9,785 bases of DNA from Gemmatimonadota bacterium (GCA_019348475.1 JAHWJJ010000137.1:1-9785), one strand, 5' to 3'; positions 1-6,698 are shown, numbered from the stretch's first letter. Numbers and translations are program-made. Notes: generated by a model not told the origin, from the sequence alone.

Positions 1-123
1 GCGGACCTGCGCGCCGCGCTGGACGCCGTGCTGGACGGCCACCCGGTCCCCCCCGACCAGCGCCCCAGCATCGGCTGCAACATCAAGTGGAAGCCCGGCA
101 ACGAGCCCGAGTGGTTCGGCTGA
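1..123 (+). CDS. Thioredoxin-family (redoxin) protein, C-terminal fragment
   Basis: The window opens inside a plus-strand gene in frame 1. Forty codons remain before the TGA at 121-123, and they end in the tail 'PSIGCNIKWKPGNEPEWFG'. A helix-like 'DLRAALDAVLDGHPVP' followed by a proline-rich turn, 'GC(N/S)(I/V)KW' and a short acidic, aromatic end is the usual finish of bacterial thioredoxin-like AhpC/TSA proteins. These are predicted peroxide or thiol oxidoreductases, with the catalytic CxxC or peroxidatic Cys further upstream. The catalytic domain lies outside the window, so neither activity nor localisation can be judged here. The next gene is 374 nt downstream, so co-transcription with it is not indicated. 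The family call rests on recognising the tail alone. Confidence 0.72.
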   Translation, partial: ADLRAALDAVLDGHPVPPDQRPSIGCNIKWKPGNEPEWFG

Positions 124-497
124 CCCGCGAGTCCCCCCGCGTGCGTCAGGGTACGGGCACGGGTGGGTAGATTCCTCGCCCGGCGCCGGAATGCCTGCAC
201 CGGGACAGATTCCCGCGGCGCGCCTCGCTCGGAATGGCGGATGCCGGACTCGGGGGCACGAACGAGGCGATGAAGCCGCAGGCGCCGGAGCTCACGTTCC
301 GCCTATCGTGACAGGCTGCAGCCGGGGATGCCCGCGCGCGCGGCACGGGAAACTTTCGTCGGGGACCGGCGTACCCAACCGGGCCCGCGCGGTTGTGCAC
401 CACGGCCGAGCGCGGACCATTCGCCATTCACCTGCACGGCCCGCCGCGGTGGCTCGCTCCGCGCGCCCAGGCCGTCGTTCCGCTAGATCGCGTCATC
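124..497. other. Intergenic spacer with REP-like repeats, no gene seen
   Basis: This 374-nt stretch lies between the thioredoxin-family stop and the chosen lepB start. Open frames cross it on both strands, but they show no protein-family features and are expected by chance at this G+C content. It holds two palindromic repeat units (169-235, listed separately). A possible -10-like TAGATC at 484-489 sits just before the lepB GTG, and a weak TTGTGC/ACCATT pair lies at 393-398 and 416-421. Neither is convincing as a promoter. No terminator with a T tract was found after the first gene. Confidence 0.6.
169..235. repeat. Two REP-like palindromic units (AGATTCC...GGAATG)
   Basis: Two adjacent units share the same ends. 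The first (169-193) begins AGATTCCTCGCC and ends CGGAATG; the second (207-235) begins AGATTCCCGCGG and ends CTCGCTCGGAATG. Within each unit the outer ATTCC and GGAAT are inverted complements around a very G+C-rich centre, so each can fold into a short hairpin. The layout matches the dispersed intergenic palindromes (REP/BIME-like) found in many G+C-rich bacterial genomes. That it is dispersed is inferred, because only this one location is visible. Confidence 0.5.
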
Positions 498-1397
498 GTG
501 TCCAACTCCCGCAGCCGCACCACGCCGCTCGCCGCGTCCGGCGCCCGCGCCCCCGTTCTGGCCGCCGCGTCCGGAGAGCCGGAGGCGCGCGCCGAGCTCA
601 AGGGCACGCTCCGCTCCCGCGACCGCGCGAAGAAGGCGAACAGGGACGCCCGCGCGGCGGCGCCCAGCGACGGAGGGCCGCTGGAGGGGCTCAAGAGCAT
701 CCTGGTGGCGGTGCTGCTGTTCTTCGTCATCCGGACCTTCATCGTCACCGCGTACTCCATCCCCTCCGAGAGCATGGAGAAGACGCTGCTGGTGGGCGAC
801 TACCTGATGGCGAACAACGCGCTCTTCGGCGCCACCATCCCCTTTACCGGCATCAAGCTCCCCGCCCTGCGCGATCCCCGGCGGGGAGAGATCGTGGTGT
901 TTCGGCCCACGTACAACGAGCCGCAGATCGACGTGGTGAAGCGGGTGATCGGGGTGCCGGGCGACACGCTGCAGATGGCCAACGGGCAGCTGTTCCGCAA
1001 CGGCGAGCGCGTGAACGAGCGCTACGCGCGGTACGAGGAGGCGGCGGACGACCTGATCCCCATGGAGGGGTTCGGGTTCATGGACCCCACGGTGCGCCCG
1101 GAGGCGTACGGCGCCCGCAACCACCTGCCGCTGCTGCTTTCCTCGGTGGACGCGCGCGAGTACCGCCCGTCGCGCAACACCTGGGGCCCGCTGGTGGTCC
1201 CCGCCGGCCACTACTGGCTGATGGGCGACAACCGCGACCAGTCGCTGGACTCGCGCTTCATGGGCCCCATCCCGCGCTCCACCATCCGCGGCAAGCCGCT
1301 GTTCATCTACTACTCGTTCGACAAGCAGGCCGGCGCCCCGTTCCCGGCGTTCGTCACCGCCGCGCGGTGGAAGCGCATCGGCACCCCCATCCACTGA
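498..1397 (+). CDS. lepB: Type I signal peptidase (LepB)
   Basis: This membrane-anchored serine/lysine protease (family S26) removes signal peptides from Sec- and Tat-exported proteins on the outer face of the cytoplasmic membrane. The product is 299 aa from the GTG at 498. A basic, low-complexity N-terminus (1-64) precedes one membrane helix (about 65-86). Box B follows as 'IPSESMEKTLLVGDYL' with catalytic Ser92. Box C is 'RGEIVVFRP'. Box D is 'DVVKRVIGVPGDTL' with general-base Lys148. Box E is 'MGDNRDQSLDSR' (242-253). All catalytic elements are intact. SMEKTL in place of the common SMxPTL is normal in several FCB-type phyla. GTG 498 was chosen because it gives a typical N-terminus; TTG 393 would add 35 poorly conserved-looking residues. 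There is no clear Shine-Dalgarno at either, so the start is uncertain. The P450 gene begins 7 nt after the stop, which suggests one transcript. Confidence 0.95.
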   Translation: MSNSRSRTTPLAASGARAPVLAAASGEPEARAELKGTLRSRDRAKKANRDARAAAPSDGGPLEGLKSILVAVLLFFVIRTFIVTAYSIPSESMEKTLLVGDYLMANNALFGATIPFTGIKLPALRDPRRGEIVVFRPTYNEPQIDVVKRVIGVPGDTLQMANGQLFRNGERVNERYARYEEAADDLIPMEGFGFMDPTVRPEAYGARNHLPLLLSSVDAREYRPSRNTWGPLVVPAGHYWLMGDNRDQSLDSRFMGPIPRSTIRGKPLFIYYSFDKQAGAPFPAFVTAARWKRIGTPIH

Positions 1398-1404
1398 GCC
1401 GCGG

Positions 1405-2808
1405 ATGAGGCCGGCGCCGCCGGAGCCACCCCCGCCCGCGGCCGCGTCCGCCGGGGGCGCCGATCCCGCGTCGCTTCCGGACCCGCCCGGCCAGCCGCCG
1501 CGCGGAAGCGTTCTGCGCGCCCTCCGCTTCGGCCGCGACCCGCTGGCCGGCATCCGCCGGCTGCAGCTGCGCTGGGGCGACGTCGCCATGGCGCGGATCG
1601 GCAAGCGGCGGCTGTACGTGCTCAGCCATCCGGAGATGGTGCGCGACGTCCTGGTCACCCATCACCGCAACTTCGTCAAGAGCTTCGCCCTGCAGCGGGC
1701 GCGCGTGCTGCTGGGCGAGGGGCTGCTCACCAGCGAGGGCGAGTTTCACCTGCGCCAGCGCCGCCTGTCGCAGCCGGCCTTTCACCGCGACCGCGTCGCC
1801 GCGCTGGCGGGGACCATGGTGCGCTACGCGGACGACGCGGCGAACCGCTGGCGCGCGGGGATGGAGGTGGATGCCACCCGCGAGATGAACCGGCTTACGC
1901 TGGGCATCGCGGGCACGGCGCTGCTGGGCGTGGACGTGGAGGGCGAGGCGGACGAGATCGGCCGCGCGCTGACGGACGCGCTGGGACTGTTCGACCGGCT
2001 GCACAACCCGCTGGCGCCGCTGCTGGACCGGCTTCCCGTCCCCGGCACGCTGCGCATGCGGCGCGCGCGGGAGCGGCTGGACGCCACCATCTACCGCGCC
2101 ATCGCGGAGCGCCGCGCGTCGGGCGAGGACCGCGACGACCTGCTGGGGATGCTCCTCTCCGCCCGCGACGTCGAGGGCGACGGCGGGGGGATGACGGACC
2201 TGCAGCTGCGCGACGAGCTGCTGACCCTGTTCCTGGCGGGGCACGAGACCACCGCCAACGCGCTCGCCTGGACCTGGCACCTGCTCGCCCTGCATCCGCG
2301 GGCCGAGGCCCGGCTACACGGCGAGCTGCGCGACGTGCTGGGCGGCCGCGCGCCGGGGGCGGCGGACTATGCCGCGCTCCCGTTCACCCGCGCCGTCCTC
2401 GCCGAGTCCATGCGGCTGCATCCGCCCGCCTGGACGGTGGGCCGCGAGCCGCTGGCGGACTTCGCGGCGGGCGGGTACCGCATCCGCGCGGGGAGCATCG
2501 TGCTGGTGAGCCCGTGGATCCTGCACCACGACGCGCGCTGGTGGGGCGCGGACGTGGACGCGTTCCGCCCGGAGCGCTGGCTGCAGCCGGACTTCGAGGC
2601 GTCGCTTCCGCGCTTTGCCTACTTCCCCTTTGGCGGCGGCCCGCGCAAGTGCATCGGCGAAGGGTTCGCGTGGATGGAGGGCGTGCTGGCGCTGGCCACG
2701 CTGGCCCGCCGCTGGCGCCTGCGCCACGTTCCCCGCGCGGCGGTGGCCGCCCGGGCGGGGATCACCCTGCGTCCCGTAGGCCTGCGGATGCGGGTGGAGG
2801 CGGCGTAG
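1405..2808 (+). CDS. Cytochrome P450 monooxygenase
   Basis: This is a soluble bacterial P450 of 467 aa, a haem-thiolate enzyme that inserts one oxygen atom from O2 into an organic substrate. The I-helix oxygen-activation motif 'AGHETT' is at 278-283, the K-helix ExxR 'ESMR' at 334-337, a 'PERW' segment follows, and the haem loop 'FGGGPRKCIG' is at 409-418 with Cys416 as the axial ligand. There is no N-terminal membrane anchor; instead the first 35 or so residues are rich in Pro and Ala. The 'LAGHETTANALAWTWHLLALHP' context resembles the CYP4/CYP102/CYP110-like bacterial group, which often acts on fatty acids or terpenoids. The substrate cannot be read from the sequence. No ferredoxin, ferredoxin reductase or fused reductase domain lies nearby, so electrons must come from elsewhere in the genome. 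The ATG lies 7 nt after the lepB stop. Confidence 0.95.
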   Translation: MRPAPPEPPPPAAASAGGADPASLPDPPGQPPRGSVLRALRFGRDPLAGIRRLQLRWGDVAMARIGKRRLYVLSHPEMVRDVLVTHHRNFVKSFALQRARVLLGEGLLTSEGEFHLRQRRLSQPAFHRDRVAALAGTMVRYADDAANRWRAGMEVDATREMNRLTLGIAGTALLGVDVEGEADEIGRALTDALGLFDRLHNPLAPLLDRLPVPGTLRMRRARERLDATIYRAIAERRASGEDRDDLLGMLLSARDVEGDGGGMTDLQLRDELLTLFLAGHETTANALAWTWHLLALHPRAEARLHGELRDVLGGRAPGAADYAALPFTRAVLAESMRLHPPAWTVGREPLADFAAGGYRIRAGSIVLVSPWILHHDARWWGADVDAFRPERWLQPDFEASLPRFAYFPFGGGPRKCIGEGFAWMEGVLALATLARRWRLRHVPRAAVAARAGITLRPVGLRMRVEAA

Positions 2809-2855
2809 CAGCGGCCTCCGGTTCGGCATGCGCCCCGGCAGGGACCATCCCCCGC

Positions 2856-2881
2856 CGCCGCGTCCGCAGCGCGGTGCTTTT
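2856..2881 (+). terminator. Possible weak terminator after the P450 gene
   Basis: A stem of about 7 bp, including one G-T pair (2856-2862 with 2870-2876), encloses the loop TCCGCAG and is followed by CTTTT. It lies 48 nt after the P450 stop and before the candidate promoter of the next gene, where a terminator would be expected. The short stem and four-T run make it only a candidate. Confidence 0.33.
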
Positions 2882-2953
2882 CCCCTCCTGTCCCCCCTCC
2901 GCGGGTTCAGCACAAGAAACGGAACCGGCCACCGGGTGTACGCTTCGTCTGGT

Positions 2954-2979
2954 TTGGCACCGTGTTTGCGGGTTATATT
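2954..2979 (+). promoter_or_regulatory. Candidate promoter for the membrane protein gene
   Basis: TTGGCA at 2954-2959 and TATATT at 2974-2979 stand out as an A/T-rich island in very G+C-rich DNA, about 40 nt before the ATG at 3020. The boxes are close to sigma-70 consensus (TTGACA, TATAAT). The 14-nt spacing is shorter than the usual 16-18, so the true -35 may be a different one or the element may be activator-dependent. A start site near 2986 would leave a leader of about 34 nt. Confidence 0.45.
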
Positions 2980-3019
2980 CGGGCGTTGTTCGACCGCCTT
3001 CTCCAGCCCTCGAGACGCC

Positions 3020-3721
3020 ATGAAGCTCCGTCGCCCCGCCCGTACCGCACCACGCGACACCGTTGTTCAGCGGGTGAAGAGGCTCGCGAAGCGCAATCCG
3101 CGCCCGCTGGAAGCGCCGCTCCCGGTGCACGTGCACCGCGCGATGGCGGCGGCGTTCTGCGTCGTGCTCTTCGCGTACATGACGACGCTGCCGGACTATC
3201 GCGGCATCGCCGTCCTGTTGTGGTCCGGCGCGGCGTTCGCGGCCGGCGTGTCGCTGTGGCACCGCCGCCCCCGTGCGGCCGCCGCGGGCCTGCTGGGCGG
3301 CGCGGCCTGCGCCCTGCTCAGCTACCCCGTGCGCCTGGGCGATACGCCGGAGCTGGTGTATCCCGCGCTGGCTTCCGCCTTTGGCGGTGTGATGATGGGC
3401 TCCGCCGCGAACATCTCGCTGCGAGAAACGGTGCTGTGGGTCCTGAAGCTTCCGTTCCGCGCACGGCGGGTGCTGTTCCTCCTGCTCGGGCTGGTGGTGT
3501 TCGTGGCCGCGTCCGTGAACGCGGAGCTGGTGCGGCAGTATGCGCCCGATCTGCCTCGCGGAGCGGCCGTGCTGGGGGCGGCCGTCGCCGCGTCGGTGGC
3601 GGGCGCGGTGGTGGCGATGACGGCGGGGTGGATGATCGGGCGGATGATGCGGCGCCTGGCGTGGACGGCGAGCGACGACGGCGATGCGTGGGAGTACTGG
3701 GAGGCGCTCTACCGCTGGTGA
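3020..3721 (+). CDS. Multi-pass membrane protein, function unknown
   Basis: No family is recognised for this 233-aa product. A strongly basic N-terminus (1-40, with RRPAR, KRLAKR and several other Arg/Lys) points to a cytoplasmic start. About six hydrophobic segments follow: 41-56, 62-80, 85-101, 113-131, 150-168 and 180-205. Between the fourth and fifth lies an amphipathic basic loop, 'LRETVLWVLKLPFRARR'. The C-terminus is acidic and aromatic (DDGDAWEYWEALYRW). No catalytic or transport signature is evident. ATG 3020 was chosen because it has a GAG five nt upstream and follows a candidate promoter; the frame stays open upstream, but that part reads as low-complexity non-coding sequence. The gene appears to be transcribed alone. 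It could be a small transporter subunit or an envelope integrity protein, but nothing visible decides this. Confidence 0.72.
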   Translation: MKLRRPARTAPRDTVVQRVKRLAKRNPRPLEAPLPVHVHRAMAAAFCVVLFAYMTTLPDYRGIAVLLWSGAAFAAGVSLWHRRPRAAAAGLLGGAACALLSYPVRLGDTPELVYPALASAFGGVMMGSAANISLRETVLWVLKLPFRARRVLFLLLGLVVFVAASVNAELVRQYAPDLPRGAAVLGAAVAASVAGAVVAMTAGWMIGRMMRRLAWTASDDGDAWEYWEALYRW

Positions 3722-3738
3722 AAGCCGCTCGGTCGGCA

Positions 3739-3775
3739 GGCGCGGGTCCACGGGGTGCCGGTGCGGCCCCGCGCC
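3739..3775 (+). terminator. Possible hairpin after the membrane protein gene
   Basis: GGCGCGGG (3739-3746) and CCCGCGCC (3768-3775) are perfect inverted arms around a 21-nt loop, 17 nt after the stop codon at 3721. There is no T tract. The position suits a terminator, but arms this G+C-rich arise easily by chance here. Confidence 0.25.
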
Positions 3776-3856
3776 GCGCCTCACCCTCGCGCGCCTCCGG
3801 ATCCGCCCATAAGTTGCGCCGCTTTCCCGGACCCTGGCGCGAAGAACGGAGCGGAG

Positions 3857-5134
3857 ATGACGGACAGGCGTGTTTCAACCATGGCGGGCGGGCTGGTGGG
3901 ATCGGAAATCCTGAAGATCGCCGCCGACATCCGCGCGCTGGTGGCCGGCGGCGTCCAGGTGTGCAACCTCACCGTCGGTGACTTCTCCCCCAGACAGTTC
4001 CGCATCCCCACCGAGCTGGAGCGCGAGATCATCCACGCCCTGCAGCAGGGGGAGACCAACTATCCCCCTTCCGAAGGCGTGCCCGAGCTGCGCCGCGCCG
4101 TGGGCGACTTCTACCAGCGCTGGCTGGGGCTCACCTACGGGGTGGAAAGCATCCTGGTGACCGCCGGGTCGCGGCCGGGGATCTTTTCCGTCTACGCCGC
4201 GCTGGTGGATCCGGGCGACACCGTGCTGTATCCCGTGCCGTCGTGGAACAACAACCACTACGTGCACCTGACCGGCGCCCGCGGCGTCCCCATCGCCTGC
4301 CACGCCGACGACGCGTTCCTTCCCACGCGCGCCGCGCTGGAGCCGCACGTCCGCGGCGCCCGGCTGCTGGCCCTCAACAGCCCGCTGAACCCCTCCGGCA
4401 CCGCGTTCTCCCCGGAGGCGCTGGGCGAGATCTGCGACCTAGTGCTGGAAGAGAACGCCCGCCGCGGAGCGGACGAGCGGCCGCTGTACGTGATGTACGA
4501 CCAGGTGTACTGGATGCTCACCTTCGAGGGCACCACGCACGTAAACCCGGTCTCGCTGCGGCCGGAGATGCGGGAGTACACGGTGTTCGTGGACGGCATC
4601 TCCAAGGCCTTCGCCGCCACGGGCGTGCGGGTGGGATGGACGGTGGGACCGGAGGACGTGACGCGGCGGCTGGCGAGCCTGCTGGGCCACGTGGGCGCGT
4701 GGGCGCCGCGCGCCGAGCAGCTGGCCACGGCGCGGGTGCTGGACGACACGGCCGCCATCGAGGCCTATCACGCGCAGATGAAGTCGGGGGTGCAGCGGCG
4801 GCTGGAGGCGCTGTACGAGGGGGTCCAGGCGCTGGGCGAGGCCGGCTGCCCCGTGCAGGCCATCCCGCCCATGGGCGCCATCTACCTGAGCGTCCGCTTT
4901 CCGCTGCACGGATGGACCACGCCCAGCGGCGCCGTGCTGGCGACGAACGACGACATCCGCCTGTACCTGCTGGACGCGGCCGGCCTGGCCGTGGTCCCCT
5001 TCCAGGCGTTCGGGACGGTCGAGGACACGGGCTGGTTCCGCACCTCGGTGGGCGCGGTGTCGCTGGACGAGATCCGCGCGATGTTCGCCCGCCTTAGCCC
5101 CGCGCTCGCGGCGCTCACCCGGCCCGCGGCCTGA
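3857..5134 (+). CDS. PLP-dependent class I/II aminotransferase
   Basis: This is a fold-type I pyridoxal-phosphate enzyme of 425 aa that transfers an amino group between an amino acid and a 2-oxo acid in the cytoplasm. The active site is complete by comparison with aspartate aminotransferase: 'NPSG' with Asn178, Asp215 and Tyr218 in 'MYDQVYWM', Schiff-base lysine Lys250 in 'GISKAFAATGVRVGW', Arg258 for the cofactor phosphate, and Arg395 in 'GWFRTSVG' for the substrate carboxylate. The N-terminal 'YPPSEGVPELRRAVGDFY' is the usual segment before the cofactor domain. The substrate is not fixed by the sequence; aspartate, aromatic or branched-chain amino acids are possible. The ATG at 3857 has GGAG at 3848-3851 with a 5-nt spacer, better than any upstream start in the frame. 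The gene stands alone and converges on the minus-strand lipoprotein gene beyond the hairpin at 5175-5225. Confidence 0.93.
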   Translation: MTDRRVSTMAGGLVGSEILKIAADIRALVAGGVQVCNLTVGDFSPRQFRIPTELEREIIHALQQGETNYPPSEGVPELRRAVGDFYQRWLGLTYGVESILVTAGSRPGIFSVYAALVDPGDTVLYPVPSWNNNHYVHLTGARGVPIACHADDAFLPTRAALEPHVRGARLLALNSPLNPSGTAFSPEALGEICDLVLEENARRGADERPLYVMYDQVYWMLTFEGTTHVNPVSLRPEMREYTVFVDGISKAFAATGVRVGWTVGPEDVTRRLASLLGHVGAWAPRAEQLATARVLDDTAAIEAYHAQMKSGVQRRLEALYEGVQALGEAGCPVQAIPPMGAIYLSVRFPLHGWTTPSGAVLATNDDIRLYLLDAAGLAVVPFQAFGTVEDTGWFRTSVGAVSLDEIRAMFARLSPALAALTRPAA

Positions 5135-5174
5135 AGCGCTCGCCGACGCACCGGATTGGCCTCACACCAGGCCA

Positions 5175-5225
5175 GCAGGGTCAACGGAGTTGTTCTGCGC
5201 ACGAGCAGACCTCCGTTGACGCTGC
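5175..5225. terminator. Strong hairpin between convergent genes
   Basis: The arms GTCAACGGAG (5180-5189) and CTCCGTTGAC (5211-5220) are perfect inverted complements. They extend outward past one G-G mismatch through GCAG (5175-5178) and CTGC (5222-5225). They also extend inward by about six more pairs (CTGC 5195-5198 with GCAG 5205-5208, plus flanking pairs around bulges) to a six-base loop, GCACGA. It lies 40 nt after the aminotransferase stop and 40 nt beyond the stop of the convergent lipoprotein gene, the place for a bidirectional terminator. Neither side has a T tract, so it may act as an RNA 3'-end stabiliser or through another mechanism. Confidence 0.55.
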
Positions 5226-5265
5226 CGAGCGTGTCTGAGATAGATTCGGCTGGAGGACGTGCAGA

Positions 5266-5589
5266 CTACTGCTGGCAATCCACGCGGGTAAACGCCACGG
5301 CCGTGCCCGCCCGCGTGCCGTCGCTGCCGCCGAGAGTTCCGGGGCGCCTCGGCTCCAGGATGACGGCGTTGGCGCGCAGCCGGAACGCGGCCGACTGGAA
5401 CTCGCGATACGAGCGCCCCGACACGCGGCCCACGTCGCGGTAGGGCCAGCGCGGCACGGCGTGTTCGTAGACCCGGATGGCGCGCGCGCTCCGCGGCTCC
5501 AGGGTGGGCCCCCGGCTCTCGCGGATGCTTCGCGGCGGCCCGCAGGCCGCGAGCGCCAGGGCGGCAAGGCAGACGATGGATGCACGCAC
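5266..5589 (-). CDS. Small lipoprotein with RcsF/YbjQ-like sequence pattern
   Basis: The product is 107 aa from a GTG at 5589. A short signal sequence, 'MRASIVCLAALALAACG', has lipobox Leu13-Ala14-Ala15-Cys16, so signal peptidase II would cleave before Cys16, which would be lipidated. The mature part has the order 'VYEHAVPRWPYRDVGRVSG', then a helix containing 'AAFRLRANAVIL' (to about residue 78), then a closing strand 'GTAVAFTRVDC'. A strand, a helix ending in A-x-A-V-I and a final strand is the pattern of small envelope domains such as RcsF and YbjQ. This is a resemblance, not a confirmed family. Cys105 near the end could form a disulfide. An upstream ATG (5637) would place 16 unlikely residues before the signal peptide, so GTG is preferred, although no Shine-Dalgarno is clear. 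The role is unknown; an envelope sensor or structural role is possible. Confidence 0.7.
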   Translation of the reverse strand: MRASIVCLAALALAACGPPRSIRESRGPTLEPRSARAIRVYEHAVPRWPYRDVGRVSGRSYREFQSAAFRLRANAVILEPRRPGTLGGSDGTRAGTAVAFTRVDCQQ

Positions 5590-5686
5590 GGGCGTCAAAT
5601 CGTTGGAGGCGGGAAGAGCTGGCGGACGCACCGCCATGCTGCACACCGGCGCCAGTGTTCGCGAGGGGGCCGGGGGCGGACGCTCG

Positions 5687-5718
5687 GTCTTCGTCCGGCA
5701 GGAGCAGTCCGCGAAGAC
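5687..5718 (-). terminator. Possible terminator after the minus-strand three-gene cluster
   Basis: The arms GTCTTCG (5687-5693) and CGAAGAC (5712-5718) are perfect inverted complements with an 18-nt loop. Three more pairs can stack inside past a small bulge. It lies 58 nt beyond the stop of the 74-aa membrane protein gene, reading on the minus strand, and before the next lipoprotein gene. An overlapping alternative hairpin (CGGACG 5677-5682 with CGTCCG 5692-5697) competes with it. No T run follows. Confidence 0.35.
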
Positions 5719-5776
5719 GCGGCGAAGGCGGACCTGGCGATTTCCAGAGAATTCATTCGCTCCGGCTGGGACTTCG

Positions 5777-6001
5777 CTACCGCGGGCTCACCACCGGGAC
5801 CATCCACACGCGGGTCAGCAGCCCGATCACCAGCAGCACCAGCGCGATGGCGGCAAAGATCATCGCGGCGTACATGCAGCCGGTAAACCCGCATCCGCCG
5901 GGGCGCCCGTAGTACTCCGGCGGGATCGGCTTCACCTCCGGCGACAGGTCGGTCCAGTCGCCCGCATCCTCGCCGCCCTCTTTCCGTTCCGGCTCCGCCA
6001 T
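5777..6001 (-). CDS. Small single-pass membrane protein, function unknown
   Basis: This 74-aa protein of no recognised family has a hydrophilic, acidic N-terminus (1-30; 'MAEPERKEGGEDAGDWTDLSPE'), followed by 'PPEYYGRPGGCGFTGCMY' with Cys37 and Cys42 just before one membrane helix (about 43-63, 'AAMIFAAIALVLLVIGLL'), and a short tail 'TRVWMVPVVSPR'. Basic residues after the helix and acidic ones before it make the topology ambiguous. The CxxxxC pair at the membrane edge could bind metal or form a disulfide; this is inference only. Its ATG begins on the base next to the TAG of the upstream gene (TAGATG), a classic arrangement for coupled translation, so it is very likely a real gene co-expressed with the TIP30-like protein. 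Confidence 0.72.
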   Translation of the reverse strand: MAEPERKEGGEDAGDWTDLSPEVKPIPPEYYGRPGGCGFTGCMYAAMIFAAIALVLLVIGLLTRVWMVPVVSPR

Positions 6002-6691
6002 CTACGCTCCGCCAATCTCCTGGATCTCGTCGGACTCCACCGTCCGCACGCCGGGCGCCCGCGCCTTTGCCAGCCGGACCATGGCGCGCGCGATGGTGCG
6101 CGCGTCCACCGCGCGGTAGCGGCGCAGCGGGCCCACCATCATCCACCCCAGCGCCGGCATCACCCGCTGCGCCAGCGCCTCGCCCGGGCGGCGCTCGGCG
6201 CGGTCGCCCAGGATCAGCGAGGGGCGCAGGATCACGACGGATTCCAACGGCTGCGCGCGCACGCCCTCTTCCGCCTGGCCCTTGACGCGGTTGTAGAAGA
6301 TGCGCGAGCGGGGGTCGGCGCCAGCGGCGGTGACCAGAAGATAGCGCCGGGCGCCGGCGGCCGCAGCCACGCGCGCCGCCCCCACCACGTAGTCGTGGTC
6401 CACGCGGCGAAACGCCTCGCGCGAGCCCGCGGCGCGGATCGTCGTCCCCAGGCAGCAGAACACGGCGTCGACGCCGAACAGCGCGGCGTGCTCCTCCAGG
6501 CGGCCCAGGTCGGCGACGTGCTGCTGGAGCTTGGGATGCTCCCGGTCCACCGGGCGGCGTCCAAGCACGACGACCCGGCCGTACGCCGGGTCGTGGAGCA
6601 GCAGGTCCAGCACGTGGCCGCCCACCAGCCCCGTGGCCCCCAGCAGCAGGGCGCCGGCGGGGGCGGCGGGTGGAGGGGCGGCGTCGGTCAA
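6002..6691 (-). CDS. TIP30/HTATIP2-like NAD(P)-binding atypical SDR protein
   Basis: This cytoplasmic Rossmann-fold protein of 229 aa belongs to the atypical short-chain dehydrogenases. The dinucleotide loop is 'GATGLVGG' (18-25), followed by 'VVVLGRRPV', where Arg residues after the second strand suggest NADP(H) preference. 'VFCCLGTTIRAAG' (77-89), 'RVDHDYVV' (96-103), 'YNRVKGQAEE' with Tyr133 and Lys137 (YxxxK), 'LRPSLILGDRAERRPGE' (155-171) and a C-terminal 'IQEIGGA' follow one another as in eukaryotic TIP30/CC3 (HTATIP2) and its bacterial homologues. Substrate and reaction are unknown for the bacterial members; many are annotated only as oxidoreductases or nucleoside-diphosphate-sugar epimerase-like. 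The only start that keeps the Rossmann loop intact is TTG at 6691, which has no visible Shine-Dalgarno and lies 7 nt after the upstream lipoprotein stop, so translation may be coupled. Its TAG abuts the ATG of the next gene. Confidence 0.88.
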   Translation of the reverse strand: MTDAAPPPAAPAGALLLGATGLVGGHVLDLLLHDPAYGRVVVLGRRPVDREHPKLQQHVADLGRLEEHAALFGVDAVFCCLGTTIRAAGSREAFRRVDHDYVVGAARVAAAAGARRYLLVTAAGADPRSRIFYNRVKGQAEEGVRAQPLESVVILRPSLILGDRAERRPGEALAQRVMPALGWMMVGPLRRYRAVDARTIARAMVRLAKARAPGVRTVESDEIQEIGGA

Positions 6692-6698
6692 GCGCGCG

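Noticed and set aside
393..497. TTG at 393 as the lepB start
   Set aside because: The added 35 residues lack conserved character and no ribosome site is visible. GTG 498 gives a more typical signal peptidase N-terminus, though this is not certain.
191..1408. A long plus-strand open frame overlapping lepB in another frame
   Set aside because: Its product is dominated by Arg, Ala, Gly and Pro with no domain, while the overlapping frame encodes a complete signal peptidase. It is a composition artefact.
3808..3813. CATAAG as a -10 box for the aminotransferase gene
   Set aside because: It is A/T-rich relative to its surroundings, but no acceptable -35 lies 16-18 nt upstream, so it is not listed as a promoter.
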